From CAJBVG01 sp943372995 (GTDB lineage Bacteria; Bacteroidota; Bacteroidia; Sphingobacteriales; Sphingobacteriaceae), in contig CALSAQ010000007.1 in NCBI GenBank assembly GCA_943372995.1, positions 44,505-108,504 of the forward strand: a stretch of 64,000 nucleotides of DNA, written 5' to 3'. Shown one piece after another: positions 27,501 to 39,300 of the stretch (position 1 is the first letter of the stretch; every line of letters starts with the position of its first letter). The notes below the pieces were generated by a model. The model saw nothing but the letters and a program-made list of their open reading frames with translations, did no database searches and had not been told where the DNA came from. Made by a program: the position numbers and the translations under genes.

Positions 27501-30124
27501 TTTAAAGTATCATTTAGCAAATTTGCATCTGCATTACCATTTGGATTACTTGAGTATATTTTAAGATTATATACTGTATTTGCTACAACATTTATTGTAC
27601 CCAACTGCAATGTAGTATCTGCACCTGGTAATAAATTTCCACTATATAAAAATTGTGGTTGTGCAACATTATTTACTGTCCAATTAATATTTACGTTACC
27701 AATTGCACTGGCACCAAAATTCTTTAATTTAACAGAAACATTTGCAGTACCTGGGCAAATTCCAGAAGGAGAAACCAATGTAGTTATACCTGCGTCGTCT
27801 TGCGCTGGAGTAAACTCCATCGCTCCCATATCTGGTGTATTTAAATCACGAGGAGCACCAACAATATCATCAATAACTGATGCTAGTGGTGTTCCCATAT
27901 TGTTTAACGTTGGCGCGTTTGGTTTAACATTATCTAATGCAGTTCCTGAAATTGAAGGTTCAACACTAATACTGTTTTGATCGTAAACTGCCGCTGAATA
28001 AGCTTGCCAATCGGCAAGAGTAACTCTTGCTGCTGAGTGGAATGCAATGTTTTTAACACCAGATCCTGTTACACTTGTATTTACATACAAATCGTTGTAA
28101 TTGGTGTTTGGTAAAGTCGTTGCTGTATTAAAATATAGTGCATACTTAGCTCCAGAACCACCTTTGCTTATTGAGAAAATGTTGTTTCTCAATTCTAAAT
28201 TTGTTGCTACAGTTGTTTGATAAAAACCATAACATAAACCAGCAGTAGCTGTTGGGTTATCTATATACACTGTATTATAATAATACTGACAATAATCAGA
28301 AGTTGTATTGTATATACAATATTGAGCACCTCCTGTATTAATATTATATATAGCATTATTAACTACTTTATTCTCTTTTCCTACAGCACCGTCATTCGCT
28401 GAGAAATATATTCCATAGAATGCTGATGTATTTCCTGGAGGAAATAAATCATGTATTTTATTATTCTTAATTAATAATTGCTGACCAGCTGTCGCTGAAT
28501 ATATACCATATCCAGTAGAAATTGCTGATCTTAATTTTCTATTAATATCATTTCCTATAATTTGAGTACTATCTGTACCTATGATATAAACACCATATAT
28601 ATAATAATCCCTGATAATATTATTTTTAATAACATTACCTTTCATATTTGCAATGGTAGTTGTCCCATAAGCACTAATACCAAAATAACCACCACTAATA
28701 TCATTTTTTTCAATAACATTATATGATGCAGTTGTTGTTGCGGTATAAGAACTTGAAGAACCAGAAATAATAATACCCCCAAAAGTTGTTCCTGTGTTAT
28801 TTTGATCACCTATAATTTTACAATTCTTAATCGTGTTATAATGAGCTTCTCCCATAGATACAACAAATCCTTTTGTAGAGGTTGAATGTGCCTCTAAAAT
28901 CATGCTATCTATTGTAATGTAATTTGAGCCTCTGATTTGTAAGATATAATCTGGTTTACCAGCTTTCAATGTATCTATAAGTTTTGCACCATTACCTTTT
29001 ATTGTAACAGTATTCACAGCAGATGTATTTGGAATGTTCTGTAAGTTTAATGTTCCTACATATGTTCCTGGTTGTACATTAACTTCTATGGGCCCTGTTA
29101 CTCCACAACTTAAAGCAGTAACAAAATTTGTAAATGAATTAAAGTTTGTAGATGAATTTGGTAAAGATGGGTTAATAGTATATGTACCTCCTGCTAATAT
29201 TGGGCGAGGAGATACCTTTACAGGTGTCGATGTTACTGTTACGGCATTACAAGTAACTTTACAACGATAATATGTAGTGCTTGTTAAGCTTGTTAAATAT
29301 TTTTGAGTTGTACCTAAGGTAATGTCAGACCAAGCAATACTATCAGAAGATTTTTCCCATTGATAAGTTAATCCAGCAGCAATACTACTACCTGATAAGT
29401 TTAGTTCAAAATTTGTGCTCGGACATACTAAATTTGAAGACGCTGTTGCACTACCCGCTGTAGGTGGCGCAGTACAAGTTGGCAATTGATTTAACGTTAC
29501 TGTTCCAGTAAACCATCTAGGAGTATTCCCTAAAGAACCCGTACCAGATGTAAAAGTAACTGAGTAACCAATATTTGCCGCATTTATTTGACTCTCTCCA
29601 ACACGTAAACTAATTCCATTTTGTGTAAATACATTTGGAGTACAAGCTCCTGTACCAGTTCCTGTACCACTATAACGAATATTCGTTGAAGATTCTATAC
29701 AAAAACGGTAAGTTGTACCATTAGGTATAACAAATGTTAAACCAGAAAAAACAGGTACTATCCCATCAGCTGGAACAGACACCGAAGGATTAGTTGCTAT
29801 TACCGACCAGTCAGTAGAATTTACTGATGGCGTAGCTCCAGATAAGGATGTTGCGGAATACCATAGTTTTACTGTTGCTCCATTACTCGCTACTTGAAAG
29901 TAATTCGATAGCTCCGATAAATAATACGGACTACCACTGTTATTCTCAATAGCAAATGTAATCCCAGTGTTACCTGTTAATCCATTTCCTCCTGTGTAAC
30001 CCGTACTACCTACTTGAGTACTTAAAGTTACCTGAGCGTTACTTGTTGTAGAATTCAACATTGCAACTGCTAAAAACAAAATCAATAAAAATGATTTTGT
30101 AAACGCTTGTAAAGTTTTTTTCAT
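21581..30124 (-). CDS. Giant T9SS-secreted beta-helix/Ig protein 1 (2847 aa)
   Basis: A signal peptide (residues 1-31, ending NSTTSNAQ) begins the protein. An N-terminal beta domain (about 32-215) and an Ig-like domain (217-310) follow. A type A right-handed beta-helix spans about 313-770 and ends GAMEFTP. A CARDB-like spacer covers 770-885 and a second type A helix 885-1330. An FN3-like spacer (1330-1480) precedes a type B helix (1482-1963, ending IGADEF). Further on are a CARDB-like domain (1965-2070), an Ig-like segment, a lamin-tail-like domain (about 2142-2310) and a linker. Three Ig repeats of the form LDAGN..YLWSTG.TT (2460-2665) follow. A PKD domain with WNFGDP (2669-2749) precedes the type A sorting domain (2759-2847) beginning AVPNPF. 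The protein should be exported by Sec and then T9SS and attached or released at the surface, probably as an adhesin or glycan-binding structure. No catalytic residues are evident. Confidence 0.88.
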   Translation of the reverse strand: MKKTLQAFTKSFLLILFLAVAMLNSTTSNAQVTLSTQVGSTGYTGGNGLTGNTGITFAIENNSGSPYYLSELSNYFQVASNGATVKLWYSATSLSGATPSVNSTDWSVIATNPSVSVPADGIVPVFSGLTFVIPNGTTYRFCIESSTNIRYSGTGTGTGACTPNVFTQNGISLRVGESQINAANIGYSVTFTSGTGSLGNTPRWFTGTVTLNQLPTCTAPPTAGSATASSNLVCPSTNFELNLSGSSIAAGLTYQWEKSSDSIAWSDITLGTTQKYLTSLTSTTYYRCKVTCNAVTVTSTPVKVSPRPILAGGTYTINPSLPNSSTNFNSFTNFVTALSCGVTGPIEVNVQPGTYVGTLNLQNIPNTSAVNTVTIKGNGAKLIDTLKAGKPDYILQIRGSNYITIDSMILEAHSTSTKGFVVSMGEAHYNTIKNCKIIGDQNNTGTTFGGIIISGSSSSYTATTTASYNVIEKNDISGGYFGISAYGTTTIANMKGNVIKNNIIRDYYIYGVYIIGTDSTQIIGNDINRKLRSAISTGYGIYSATAGQQLLIKNNKIHDLFPPGNTSAFYGIYFSANDGAVGKENKVVNNAIYNINTGGAQYCIYNTTSDYCQYYYNTVYIDNPTATAGLCYGFYQTTVATNLELRNNIFSISKGGSGAKYALYFNTATTLPNTNYNDLYVNTSVTGSGVKNIAFHSAARVTLADWQAYSAAVYDQNSISVEPSISGTALDNVKPNAPTLNNMGTPLASVIDDIVGAPRDLNTPDMGAMEFTPAQDDAGITTLVSPSGICPGTANVSVKLKNFGASAIGNVNINWTVNNVAQPQFLYSGNLLPGADTTLQLGTINVVANTVYNLKIYSSNPNGNADANLLNDTLKVNGIRTGLVGTITVGGVGADFANLTDLVTELNLNGVCGPVIVNVNPSAGPFTGPFTLQNVKGINSTNTLVFNGNGAVINTNSHGIVLNKVSYFTMDSFVINVNGSAGIGIQLVEGDYNTFKRNKVVIGQDKTATTFSAIAFSGSVGSATTAGRFRYNTIENNQLFGGYYELSIYGNSSDLTSAVGNVIRNNKIFDGYVYSTYTLGTDSLIMENNEISRARRTLNITTFYGLYASTGTRNAKIRNNKVHSIYPAGYTGTATAYLMYTAADATLGNENIYYNNAAYNIGGSGSVYGIYSTGSDGAWYYNNTIDIGGTGAGTIYAVYQITAATNVRFINNTLNINRISGTGTRILMNLSQTASTITSNYNHFNGNAGVNYGQWGTALSSSLSSWKSANSGAFDQNSIDGNALFNGTKNVIPKIGSPLIGAGTNVAFISTDILGATRNFTPTIGAYEQAGDFSGPSITFAPILNTVSVSNYVLNSFATITDPANVDTNLVNRPRMYYRKSTDLNRYVGNSATDTGWKYVVASNNVSPFNFTIDYSKLTSAADTGDKIEYFIVAQDANGYASTNANVFLNDDPTSVALTNTNFPVSGEINSYRIGVGLSGTIQVGTGAPFTTLTGAGGLFEHINNNLLGGDLNIVVKSNLTENGSNALIQPGEVGGSNYKIKITPINDTLRTISGAFVGGLIRLNGVDRVTIDGSYNGQGQFLKIENTTTTSGSAGIQIISSGNNAGATDITIKNAIVMAGTAGNSIPIHIGGATIPYSPGASNNKIKILNNTIMRGSVGIFSGSVDGFESDSLVIENNTIGSTVTAEQIRLYGIALEVQKNAIINNNVIKNIINTAAQQSWGIATYDGFKNGKITNNKIEKVSSGSGAFGGRGIEIISGKSNENIFIANNFIGEITGPGARFLNSTATMGIGIIATRGVEIYNNSVNLTGPVAATTTIPDTSAAMYVGPQSGQLNIRNNSFVNTINNASDTSVAYAFHSVVGDTAFVNINYNNYHVGSTNTQGKLGHMIGNNLTTLAQIQTATLKDLNSISGNPNYISNTDLHAQGATLYQKGVSIPSVPKDIDGDTRSATVPSIGADEFNPPANDIQVLNLVYPKALSCGKPVDSIGITLLNLGTAAQTGFNVRVNLTGAVTASLNKTFAKNLAVSSRDTIYLGTFNSNVTGVVNVEVFTELLTDAIKENDTLRTVREFNATPAMPSANDAMVCKGDSTILVATNGSLSYTWWDAPVGGNLVSADDTLKTPVINSTRKYWVETAAGATTGAIKITEIDIGGTDMIEIQNLGQSPVNTAGWKVIVSDSYTVINAVNTIAWQLPAQMAAGQILYKTDGTTDNYWGNNLFWNPGAFPSFSGWAIILDNNDAVVDAVFMNWPATNIAGANIVYNSKPINITNEWSGNGIDITSVAATNSVSRAGNKDNNNSTDFQFPTTTKNATNSVIVLPYTSGGCPSDRKEVTVTLLPAPAGSTVAQSTPFQGTFNAGTPASPDGACLGDTLTYVLTPPTGFNLSDLGVTWTVNNAVVKTTGGATPAGSITMNGLSLRYVSAVGDLDSTLVFNARVESLLPNGCDTLITRYLKLYNSPIVNLGADKTVCAGTSVTIDAGNPGSTYLWSTGETTQTISVLTAGTYTVKVTSAAGCEDFDTLVVNTTAVPVVNLGQDLSVCPGTPITLDAGNPGLTYLWSTGATTQTLNVVQAGTYIVTVTNGTCSTKDTIVVSFKALPVVNLGADLNICTSDTVTLDAGNTGSTYLWSTGATTKTIRVSKAGTYSVEVTNAGGCKSTDAVVVTNKPEPISAFTSQGINSLNVQFNATPQNGSTYAWNFGDPTSSSNTSSIENPIHEFTAAGTFFVTLTVTNVATGCVSVNVDTVVVNFIGVSSVTSNKLKLAAVPNPFVGNTKIEYELTKDASSVTIEVFDVVGRKVASLLNNESQLAGKHSIKYVNEDKELGSGVYIVQLTVDGKTSIIRMIDVANK

Positions 30125-30161
30125 AATTTATTTAATTAATTCTGCCTATAGTACCTTACCT

Positions 30162-30196
30162 AAAAATTAGATAAGAAATCTAAATTAACAAAACAA
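30162..30196 (-). promoter_or_regulatory. Candidate promoter of giant gene 1
   Basis: On the reverse strand TTGTTTTG (30189-30196) is followed after 19 bp by TAATTTTT (30162-30169). The latter matches seven of eight bases of TAnnTTTG. The spacing fits the -33/-7 arrangement, with a leader of about 35 nt. Confidence 0.45.
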
Positions 30197-30340
30197 TCTA
30201 AGAAAAAAAATTTTTTTTAAGCGCAAATCGAGATAAATCCACTAAAAAAGTACAAAAATTGGTGTTTATGCCATATAGATGCCTTTTAAATGGTCTATTT
30301 TGCTTTTTTCAATGCAAAATTTGTTTTTGGGAATAAAATA

Positions 30341-30376
30341 TAACCAGAAAGTCCTTTATTAAGGGCTTTCTGGTTA
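30341..30376 (-). terminator. Terminator after giant gene 2
   Basis: A long hairpin with outer arms TAACCAGAAAG and CTTTCTGGTTA and a mostly paired CCTTTATTAAGG centre starts 15 bp beyond the stop of the leftward gene. The downstream sequence is T-rich. Confidence 0.85.
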
Positions 30377-30391
30377 ATATTAGATTAATAA

Positions 30392-33300
30392 TTACCTTTT
30401 ATTGGCATCAATTATCCTTATATATGCAGTTCTGCCATCCACTGTTAATTTCACCATATAAATACCTGCAGATGTTTGCATGTCTTCGTTTCTGTAGTTG
30501 AACTGATAGTTTCCTGATGCTTGATATTCGTTGTTTACGATATCTGCAACTTTCCTTCCTATCATATCATATACTTCTACGCTTACACTGTTTGCATCTT
30601 CTGGTAATGTATAGTTAATCTTTGTTTCTGCAACAAATGGATTTGGTGCTGCTCCTAATTTAAAGAATTCTACTAAATCATTACCAACACTAGTAATTGT
30701 TATAGTCTGCGTGCTTGTAGATTTACATCCTGTAGCAACTGCTACGACTGTTAAAGTAACATCGTAACTACCCGGTCCTGAAAACACATGTACAGGTGCT
30801 TGTAATTGTGATGTATTATTTGGACTACCTGGGTCGCCAAAATTCCATGCATAAGTTAATCCTACTGTACCCGAAGCTTGGAATGTTATCGAAGAACCTG
30901 CTGCTGCCGCAATGGTGAATCCTGCATTTGGTGTTGCTTTGTTCGTTACTACAACCTCATCTGTATTTACACAACCATTTGCATTGGTAACACTTACACT
31001 ATAAGTCGCTGCTGCATTTACTCTAATTGTGCGAGTTGTAGCTCCTGTACTCCACAAATAAGTAGAACCTGGGTTTCCTGCATCCAATGTTACTGTATCA
31101 CTTAAACAAATATTCAAATCAGCTCCTAAATTTACCACCGGTAATGCATTAAAGGTAACACTTATCGTATCTTTTGTTGAGCAACCTCCATTAGCTGTTA
31201 CTGTAACTGTATATATTCCTGTAACAGTTGGTTGAATGGTTTGTGCAGTAGAACCTGTACTCCACAAATACGTAGAACCTGGATTTCCTGCATCTAATGT
31301 TACTACGGTTCCAGCACAAACTGTTTGATCTGGACCTAAATTAACAATTGGTAATGCGATTGCATTTACATTTATAGTATCCTCAACAAAACATGTTCCT
31401 GCATTTGTAACTTTAACACTATATGTTCCTGATGTACTTACACTAATGCTTTGTGTTGTTTCTCCTGTACTCCATAAATAACTTGCCCCTGCATTGCCAG
31501 CGTCTAAAACAACGCTACTTCCAACACAGATCGTTTTATCTGGACCTAAATCAACAACTGGTGTTTTTTCTATTTTGATATGTCTTGTAACCTGACTATC
31601 ACATCCACTTGATAATAAACTCTTAATACTTGCTGTGAATTTCAAAGTGCTGTCTTCATCTCCTAAAGCTGCCACATAACGTAAACTTAATCCATTAATA
31701 GTAACTGTTCCAGCTGGTGTTTGCCCTGATAATGTTTTTACTACTGGGTTTAACACTGTCCAGGTTACTCCTAAGTCTGAAAGATTATATCCTGTAGGTG
31801 GAGTTATCATATACGTTAAAGTATCTCCAGCACATGCAGCATCTGGTGTTGCTAATGTACCAGCATTAAACACTCCTTGGAAAGGTGCCGATTGTGATAC
31901 TGTTGATCCTCCTGGCAATGGTGCTGGGGTTACAACAACTGGTACACGAGCTGATACACAGCCTTCTTGACCTGTTTTTACATTCCAATCATAGAAATAG
32001 TAATATAAATCATTTCGTGCTGTATTAGTTGGCCCTGCTGTTAATGTACTTGTTTTAATAGATAATAATCCTGGTACTACATATGGATAACCATAGTTTC
32101 CTCCTGGAGCTGATGCTGACGGCTCAAACATTAATCCTGTTATTCCTGCTCCTCTTGTTCCTGGTCTTAATTTGTAATTTGTTCCTGGTAATAAGTCGAA
32201 ATTCAACATTACCCTTTGTGGAGTAACTGAAGAAGCTGGATTACCAACAACATTTACAACTCTAGAATGTACAACGGCATTAGATCCATCTATTACATCG
32301 ATTGTAACTGTACCCGATAATCCAGCTGTTGATGCTACTGGATAAACCACAACAGACTCCAATGTAAACGGTGCTAATACATCAAACACAATTCCAAAAT
32401 TGGTTGTTCCTGCACCCGATGTTGCAGAAGAGTATTTAGTTGTTAATCCTGTACTAACTGTTTGTATTGTTGATGTACTTGTCTCTGCATAATAAGTACT
32501 ACTGCTATTTAAGTTTGGTGTTCTTAAAGTATCACCAACTTTCACAGGTACTCCTCCATTAGCTTGCGTGTACCATTTAGTATCTCCTTCTCCTGCGCTA
32601 GCTATAACTGTTGTACTATTACCAACACATGCTGCTGTAAATGGTAGAATGTTTGGTATTACTGGCATCATTAATATCTTAGACGACATATCCGTTGTAT
32701 CATTCTCTCTACCTACATCTGTAGTCAAATTAAGTATTGAACGAATAGATATGTTACCTGTAGCTAAAGAACTATTATAATATCCAAGTGTTACTGTATC
32801 TCTATGTGATGGTAATAAATTACCATTGTATATTGTTGATACCGTGTCGTTAATTACACCTGATATATAAGCTTTTACTTCAAAGCCTGTTTGTGCTTGT
32901 AATCCTTGATTAAATATTATTACTTGTATACTATCTGAAGATATTCCACAAATAGGTAAAACACTACTTGGGTATGAGAATCCAATATTCACAATATCAT
33001 TGTTTGGTGCCGTAAACTCATCTGCCCCAATACAAGGTGGATTTCCCCTTAAGTCTCCGTCAATATCATCAACTAAACCTAAAACAACTTGACCTTTTTG
33101 ATATAGTGCCGAACCTTGTGCGTGTAAATTAATATCACTTACAAAGTTTGGTGAGATATTAATAGAATTGGTGTTTTTTGATGTAGCCAATCTAATATCA
33201 GCTATATTATTAAAACCAACTCCTCTAACACTTGATAGTATTCCTTGAGGATTTTGTATAAAATCTCCAACATAAAAGTTGTTGTAATCGAAATTAGTAA

Positions 33301-36300
33301 AAGCTGTATCATTAACTGTACTTACAAAAGCATAAGCCAATGAAGTATCAGTAGTATTTTTCATCGTATTCGAAATCGTATTATTTAATACGTCCAACTG
33401 ACTAGAATTTCCTCTGATATAAATCGCTGCACTTGTATCTGGTTTTGCTGTTGTTTTAGCAATGCTTCCACTTAAATGAATAGAGTTATTATAAACTTTT
33501 AAATCGGATGTACCATTAATATATAATCCAACATTTGCAGTACTGCTTAGGTTTGCAGATCCAGCTCCTGATATTCCAGAAATAAAATTATTTGTAATTC
33601 TAATATTACTTTTTTGTGTTCCTGAGTTTATTTCTAACCCACGTCCTCCAAAACTCCCTGATCCACCTACTATGTTTTGAATTTTATTTTTAGTAATAAC
33701 ACCATTGTTGAAATTACCATAAACAGCTATACCCCACGACTGTTGCGAAGAAGCATTGCGTATATTTTGTATTAAGTTATTCTCTACAATTGTGTTGCTA
33801 CCATACTCTAAGGCAATACCATATAATCTAATATTATCGGTTGCAGTAGCACCATCATTCGCACCTATTATGTTTCCTATAATTAATAAACTATCACTCA
33901 ATCCTGCAGACACTCCACTATTGTAAATACCTACAGAACCTTTAAATATCTTGTTATTAATGATCTTATTGTTTTTATTTCCCCTAACAGCATCATATGG
34001 GATTGATAATCCACCAATATGAATACCGATTGAATTTCCTGTACTTGCACCTGTCGAGATAACTGATCCTTTTATAGTATTATAACTTGCTCCTGTTGTG
34101 TCTGTACCTAGGCCTATTAATTGTATTGCTGCAATATTAGACGACGTCGATGTATTTGTAATGTTAAAATAATAACCCGAATCATTTACACTTCCATCAA
34201 TACTAATACGATCTGCCCCATTTAATCTAATCAAGCCACCAGTATATGATCCTTGTATGTTATAAACAGTTTTGGTTTGAGGGATAATTCTAATAGAGTA
34301 ATTTCCAACACCAGCTTCCGACAAATCGTTTAAAGCATTTGTTCCATCTTCTGATAGATTAGAAGTTACAATAACCGTAAGGTTGCTTGTTATTATATTA
34401 TCATTTAAGTATTTAAACAATCCATCATTAGCCGTAAGGTTTTTGAGGGTATGTGCATTACCTACATACAAAGTATCTTCTGTAATTAAACTTGCTATTC
34501 TATATTTTAAAGTATTTCCGATTAATCCAAACTGATTAGAATCAATTGTTGTAATACTTACTGGTGATTTTTTAAATGCACCATGACTTGTTGAAACAAA
34601 ACCTAATGAGTCTTGAGCAACAAAGAAATATTCTATTTCATTATTAACATTTACCACTCCTCCAAACAATTTACTGTAATCAATTACAAAATTGAAAGGA
34701 GAGCTTCCGTTTAATGCAGTAGTATATTTCCATCCATTTGTTGCACTTGTATTATCCTCATACTTATTATTATGAGTAGAAAGTTTGTAATAAATTCTTG
34801 GTCTATTTGTAGGGGCAACGTCTACTCCTGAAACATCACTTATACTTACCACACCATTTACAGTTAAATTATTAGTAGAGATGGTGTTCGAAATAGGATT
34901 TACTATATAATACGGCCCTCTAAAATCTCCCGACTTTTCATAAGCACCTTTAAACGGATTCGTAATGTTTCTATTTGTTCCTTCTATATCTTTTAACACT
35001 TCAACCATAGGAATTCCAGAATTTACTAATGGACTTGAAGCTTGAGGAATTAAATTCGTAATTCCATTATACAATGGATTAGCGTATGTACTATTCAAAT
35101 CATAAGGAGTGTTTGTATTTACTGCTTGCCAATCTGATAAGTTTTCACGTAAAGAAGTATGATATGCAACATATCCATTTGGAGTGTAAAAATTATTATG
35201 ATTACTTACTGGTATTGTTGTATTTGTACTAAAGTACATCGCTACTTGATTTCCTGTTGTTAATCTATCTACTAACACACTATTATTGTAATACTCTAAG
35301 CCTTTTGCTTCTGTAGTTTGATAAAATCCATACGCAACTTGTGTCTTGCCTGCAATTTTATCTTCTAAAGAAATCGAGTTAAATAAATACTTTATTGAAT
35401 CACTTCCTGAGTTGTATATACCATATACAATACCTCCACCATTAATATTATAAATAAGGTTATTAGCAACTATACCTTTGCTTCCTACATGATCCGAAGA
35501 GGCCATATAAATAGAAAACGACGTAGAAGTACTACTTTGAACACCTCCGAATAAATTGTGTATTCTATTGTTATACATTTTCAATCCTGCAGTAACAGAT
35601 GAAGCTTCAATACCATAAAACGTACCTGTGCTTGCTCTTGTTGGTCTACTTACCTCATTACCCGATATCTCAATGTTTTGTTGATATATCGTATAAATAC
35701 CTTGTGAATAACTGTTTAATACTTTGTTATTATTAATAATATTTCCTTGGGTTAATGGAATTGAAGTTCCAGAAGTTCCATAAACAGAAATACCATAATA
35801 TCCACCATCTATTGTGTTGCCAATTATTTTATTATGTGAATATACTCCAGCACTAGAAGCAGATGTAGTACTACCAGAACATGCTATACCAACAAAGTTT
35901 GCACTTGTTGTTGATGTCTGGCTAAGTTGTATTTTGTTATTACTAATTGTATTATAATCTGATCCTGTAATTAAATGAACACCCCAACCATAAGTACCAT
36001 TAATACTTTTAATATTAAACCCATCGATAGTTATATAATCTGTATTTTCAATTCTGAATACATATCTACTTGCCGAAACAGTTGGCTCAAATTGTATAAT
36101 CGCACCGTTACCTTTAAATATTACTTGTTTATCAATACTAGTACCCGAGAAGTTGCTAATTAAAACTTGTTCATTATACGGACCAGCAGCAGAGTCTACA
36201 TCAAAGATCACAGTATCACACACACCATATAAATTCATTGCTTGTACTGCCTCTGTTAATGATTGGAAGTTTGCACTTGGTCCACCTATAGTATTTATAC

Positions 36301-39300
36301 CAAATAGAGCTGTTCTTATATTTTGTTTTATTGTAGTATCATTTGTATTTACATTATCAACTATATTATTAGGCAAACTTGTCCAAGCTTTAATAGAATA
36401 ATTTACATTAGCTTGTGCATTTATGGTTCCTAAAACAACAGATGTATCTTCTCCTGATGCTAAAGTTCCTGCAAAATTATATACAGTTTGATTAACACCA
36501 TTAATTTGCCAATTAACTTTTACTGTACTTATATTACTTACACCAAAATTTTTGATTGTAGCTTTTACAACTTGTAATCCAGGGCAAAAAGTTTCTGGAC
36601 TATCAATACTAGTAATACCAGCATCATCCAATGTAATGTTAAATTCTAAAGCTCCAATGTCTGGTGGCGAAGAACGTAGATTACCATTCAAATCGTCGGT
36701 TACAAAAGTAGAAGGTACACCTGTACCGTCTAATGAAATTGAGTTTGGTGTAACATCACCTGTGCTAGCCGATACTAATAATGGCGAAACATCATAACTA
36801 TTTAAGTCGTTATTTGTTCCTTGCCATGCAGTAAGTGTTTTGTGATCTGTTGTTCCATAAAACCCTAGCGCATTTGTTCCTGTTCCAATATTAGTAGCAT
36901 ATAGATTATTATAATTAGATGCTATCGTACTTGTTGTCGTATTAAATCTAACTGCTGCTCTAGCACCAGTTCCTGCTCTATTTATATAAAATATGTTGTT
37001 TTTTAATTCAATGCCACTAGCTTCTGTAGTCTGATAAAAAGCATAACCAGCATTACTTGTAGTAGAATTCAAATCTTCAATATGTACAGTATTATTATAA
37101 TACAAAGCATTGTTAGAGCTTGTATTGTATATACCGTATAATGTACCATTTGATTGCATGTTATATATCGCGTTATTTCTTACAATTAACGGACGTGTTG
37201 CTACAGCATCGTTTGCTGTTTGATATATACCATAACTTGATGACGTAGAGCTTTGCATTGATGCAAACACATCATGCACTCTATTTCTTTCTACAATAAC
37301 ACTCATACTATTACCGGAAACATAAATCCCCGCTGTTGTAGTGCTATTTATTCTTACCGGACGAGAAATATCATTTCTAGATACTAGTGCACTATCTGAT
37401 GAATTAATATAAACTCCATAAGCATAGTAATCTTGAATTATATTATTTATTACTCTGTTGTAAATCGAACCAATGTTGTTAGTGATTCCATTTATAGCTA
37501 TACCATAATAACCACCTTTTACAATATTATTTTCAATTAAATTATTTGAACCTAATCCATCAGTAGTTGCAGATGTCAAAGAACCCGAGATTACAATTCC
37601 AGAAAAATTAGTTGTTGAAGCTGCGTTTGACACCGTAACTGTACTTTTCCTTATCGTATTATAATCGGAGCCCGAAAATAAATGTATTCCCCATCCATAT
37701 GTTGAGCTATCGGCTACCACATTTATACTATCTAAAGTGAAATAATCCGATCCTTCAATTAATATTACTGACCTTTTATCTGTTAATGTAGGGGCTGCTT
37801 TAACAACAGAACCATTACCATTAATTGTTACCGTATTAATAAAACTAGTTCCTGGAACATTTTTGAAAGCAACTAAACCAACGTATGGACCAGCTGTTGG
37901 ATCCATATTAAATGTAACAGGGCCACAAGCTCCTCTATCGCTTAACTCTTGAGCAACAAAAGCTAATGATTGGTAATCTGCTGCTGGGCCACCAATTGTA
38001 TAAGCACCCTCTAAACCAGATCTAAATATTTTAGATTTTGCTGTATCGTTTGCTTTATTTAAATCTACAACACCATTTGGGTTTGATGACCATGTAACAA
38101 TAGAATAAGGAACGTCTTTTACAACATTAAACAAGCCGATAGAAATTACTGTATCTTCTCCAGAAGGCAATAAGCCAGGGAATGAATATGGTAATTGTAA
38201 AACACCATTTAATGTCCAATTAATTTGTACTGAGTTTAGTGGGCTTAAACCTGCATTAGTAAATTTTACAAAAACAGGTTGAACTCCTACACATATGTTT
38301 TTTAATTCGATTGAATTTACACTAACATCTTCTGTGCTTGGTGAAAACTCATACGCTCCAATATCGGGTGTTACACTTCTGGCTGCACCAGTATAATCTT
38401 CCGAAACTTGAACTAATGATAATCCAGAATTGTTGTATGTAGATGCACTTGGAATATGATTACCACTTGGTCCGGATACAAACAAAGGATCAGAGTGAAC
38501 ACTATTCACATCTTTACCAAAAGTTTGCCAATCGGTTAATGTAAGATAATTGATATTGTTTTGAAATGCTATCGCATTTACACCCGAACCAGCATTACTA
38601 ACATAAAAACCATTGTTGTTTGATAGAAATGTGCTTGTATTTTCTGACCAATATTCTCCAATTCTGTTTCCTGTACCTGGTGAGTTTATATAAAAAATAT
38701 TATTTAATAACTTAACACCTGTAGCAGCCGTACTACCATGAATAAATCCATTTATAACACCTGTAGATGGATTTGGATCATCCATAATAACAGTATTGTT
38801 ATAAAAACTTGTACTATCACTACCTTGATTATATAATCCATATCGCCCACCTGTAGTTCCATTAATATTATATACAAGATTATTTCTTACAATAAATTGA
38901 TCTTGTTTAGAATCTGTAGCATTTACATATATGCCATATACAGCTGTAGTACCTGTACCTGATCCAAAAGGATTATGAATTTTGTTTTTTTCAATTATTG
39001 TTCTAAATGAATTAGTAGATGCATACACTCCATAGAAAGCAATACCATTGGTTCTATCTAATCTATACATATCATTGCCTACAATATGTGTGCTATCGCA
39101 ACCAAATGTATAAACAGTATATTGATAAGCATCTCTAAGTATATTATTTCTTATAATATTACCTTTTGTTCCAGCACTGTTCGTACTCGTACCATAAATA
39201 ATAATAGAATAATACCCTCCTATAATTGTGTTGTTTTCAATTATATTATTATTATATCCTAAACCTGCTGTTGTTGCAGATGTTGTAGATCCCGAAAAAG

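Noticed and set aside
30125..30391. Search for an insertion sequence or integrase between the giant genes
   Set aside because: The gaps contain only promoters and terminators. No transposase-like frame or terminal repeats were seen.
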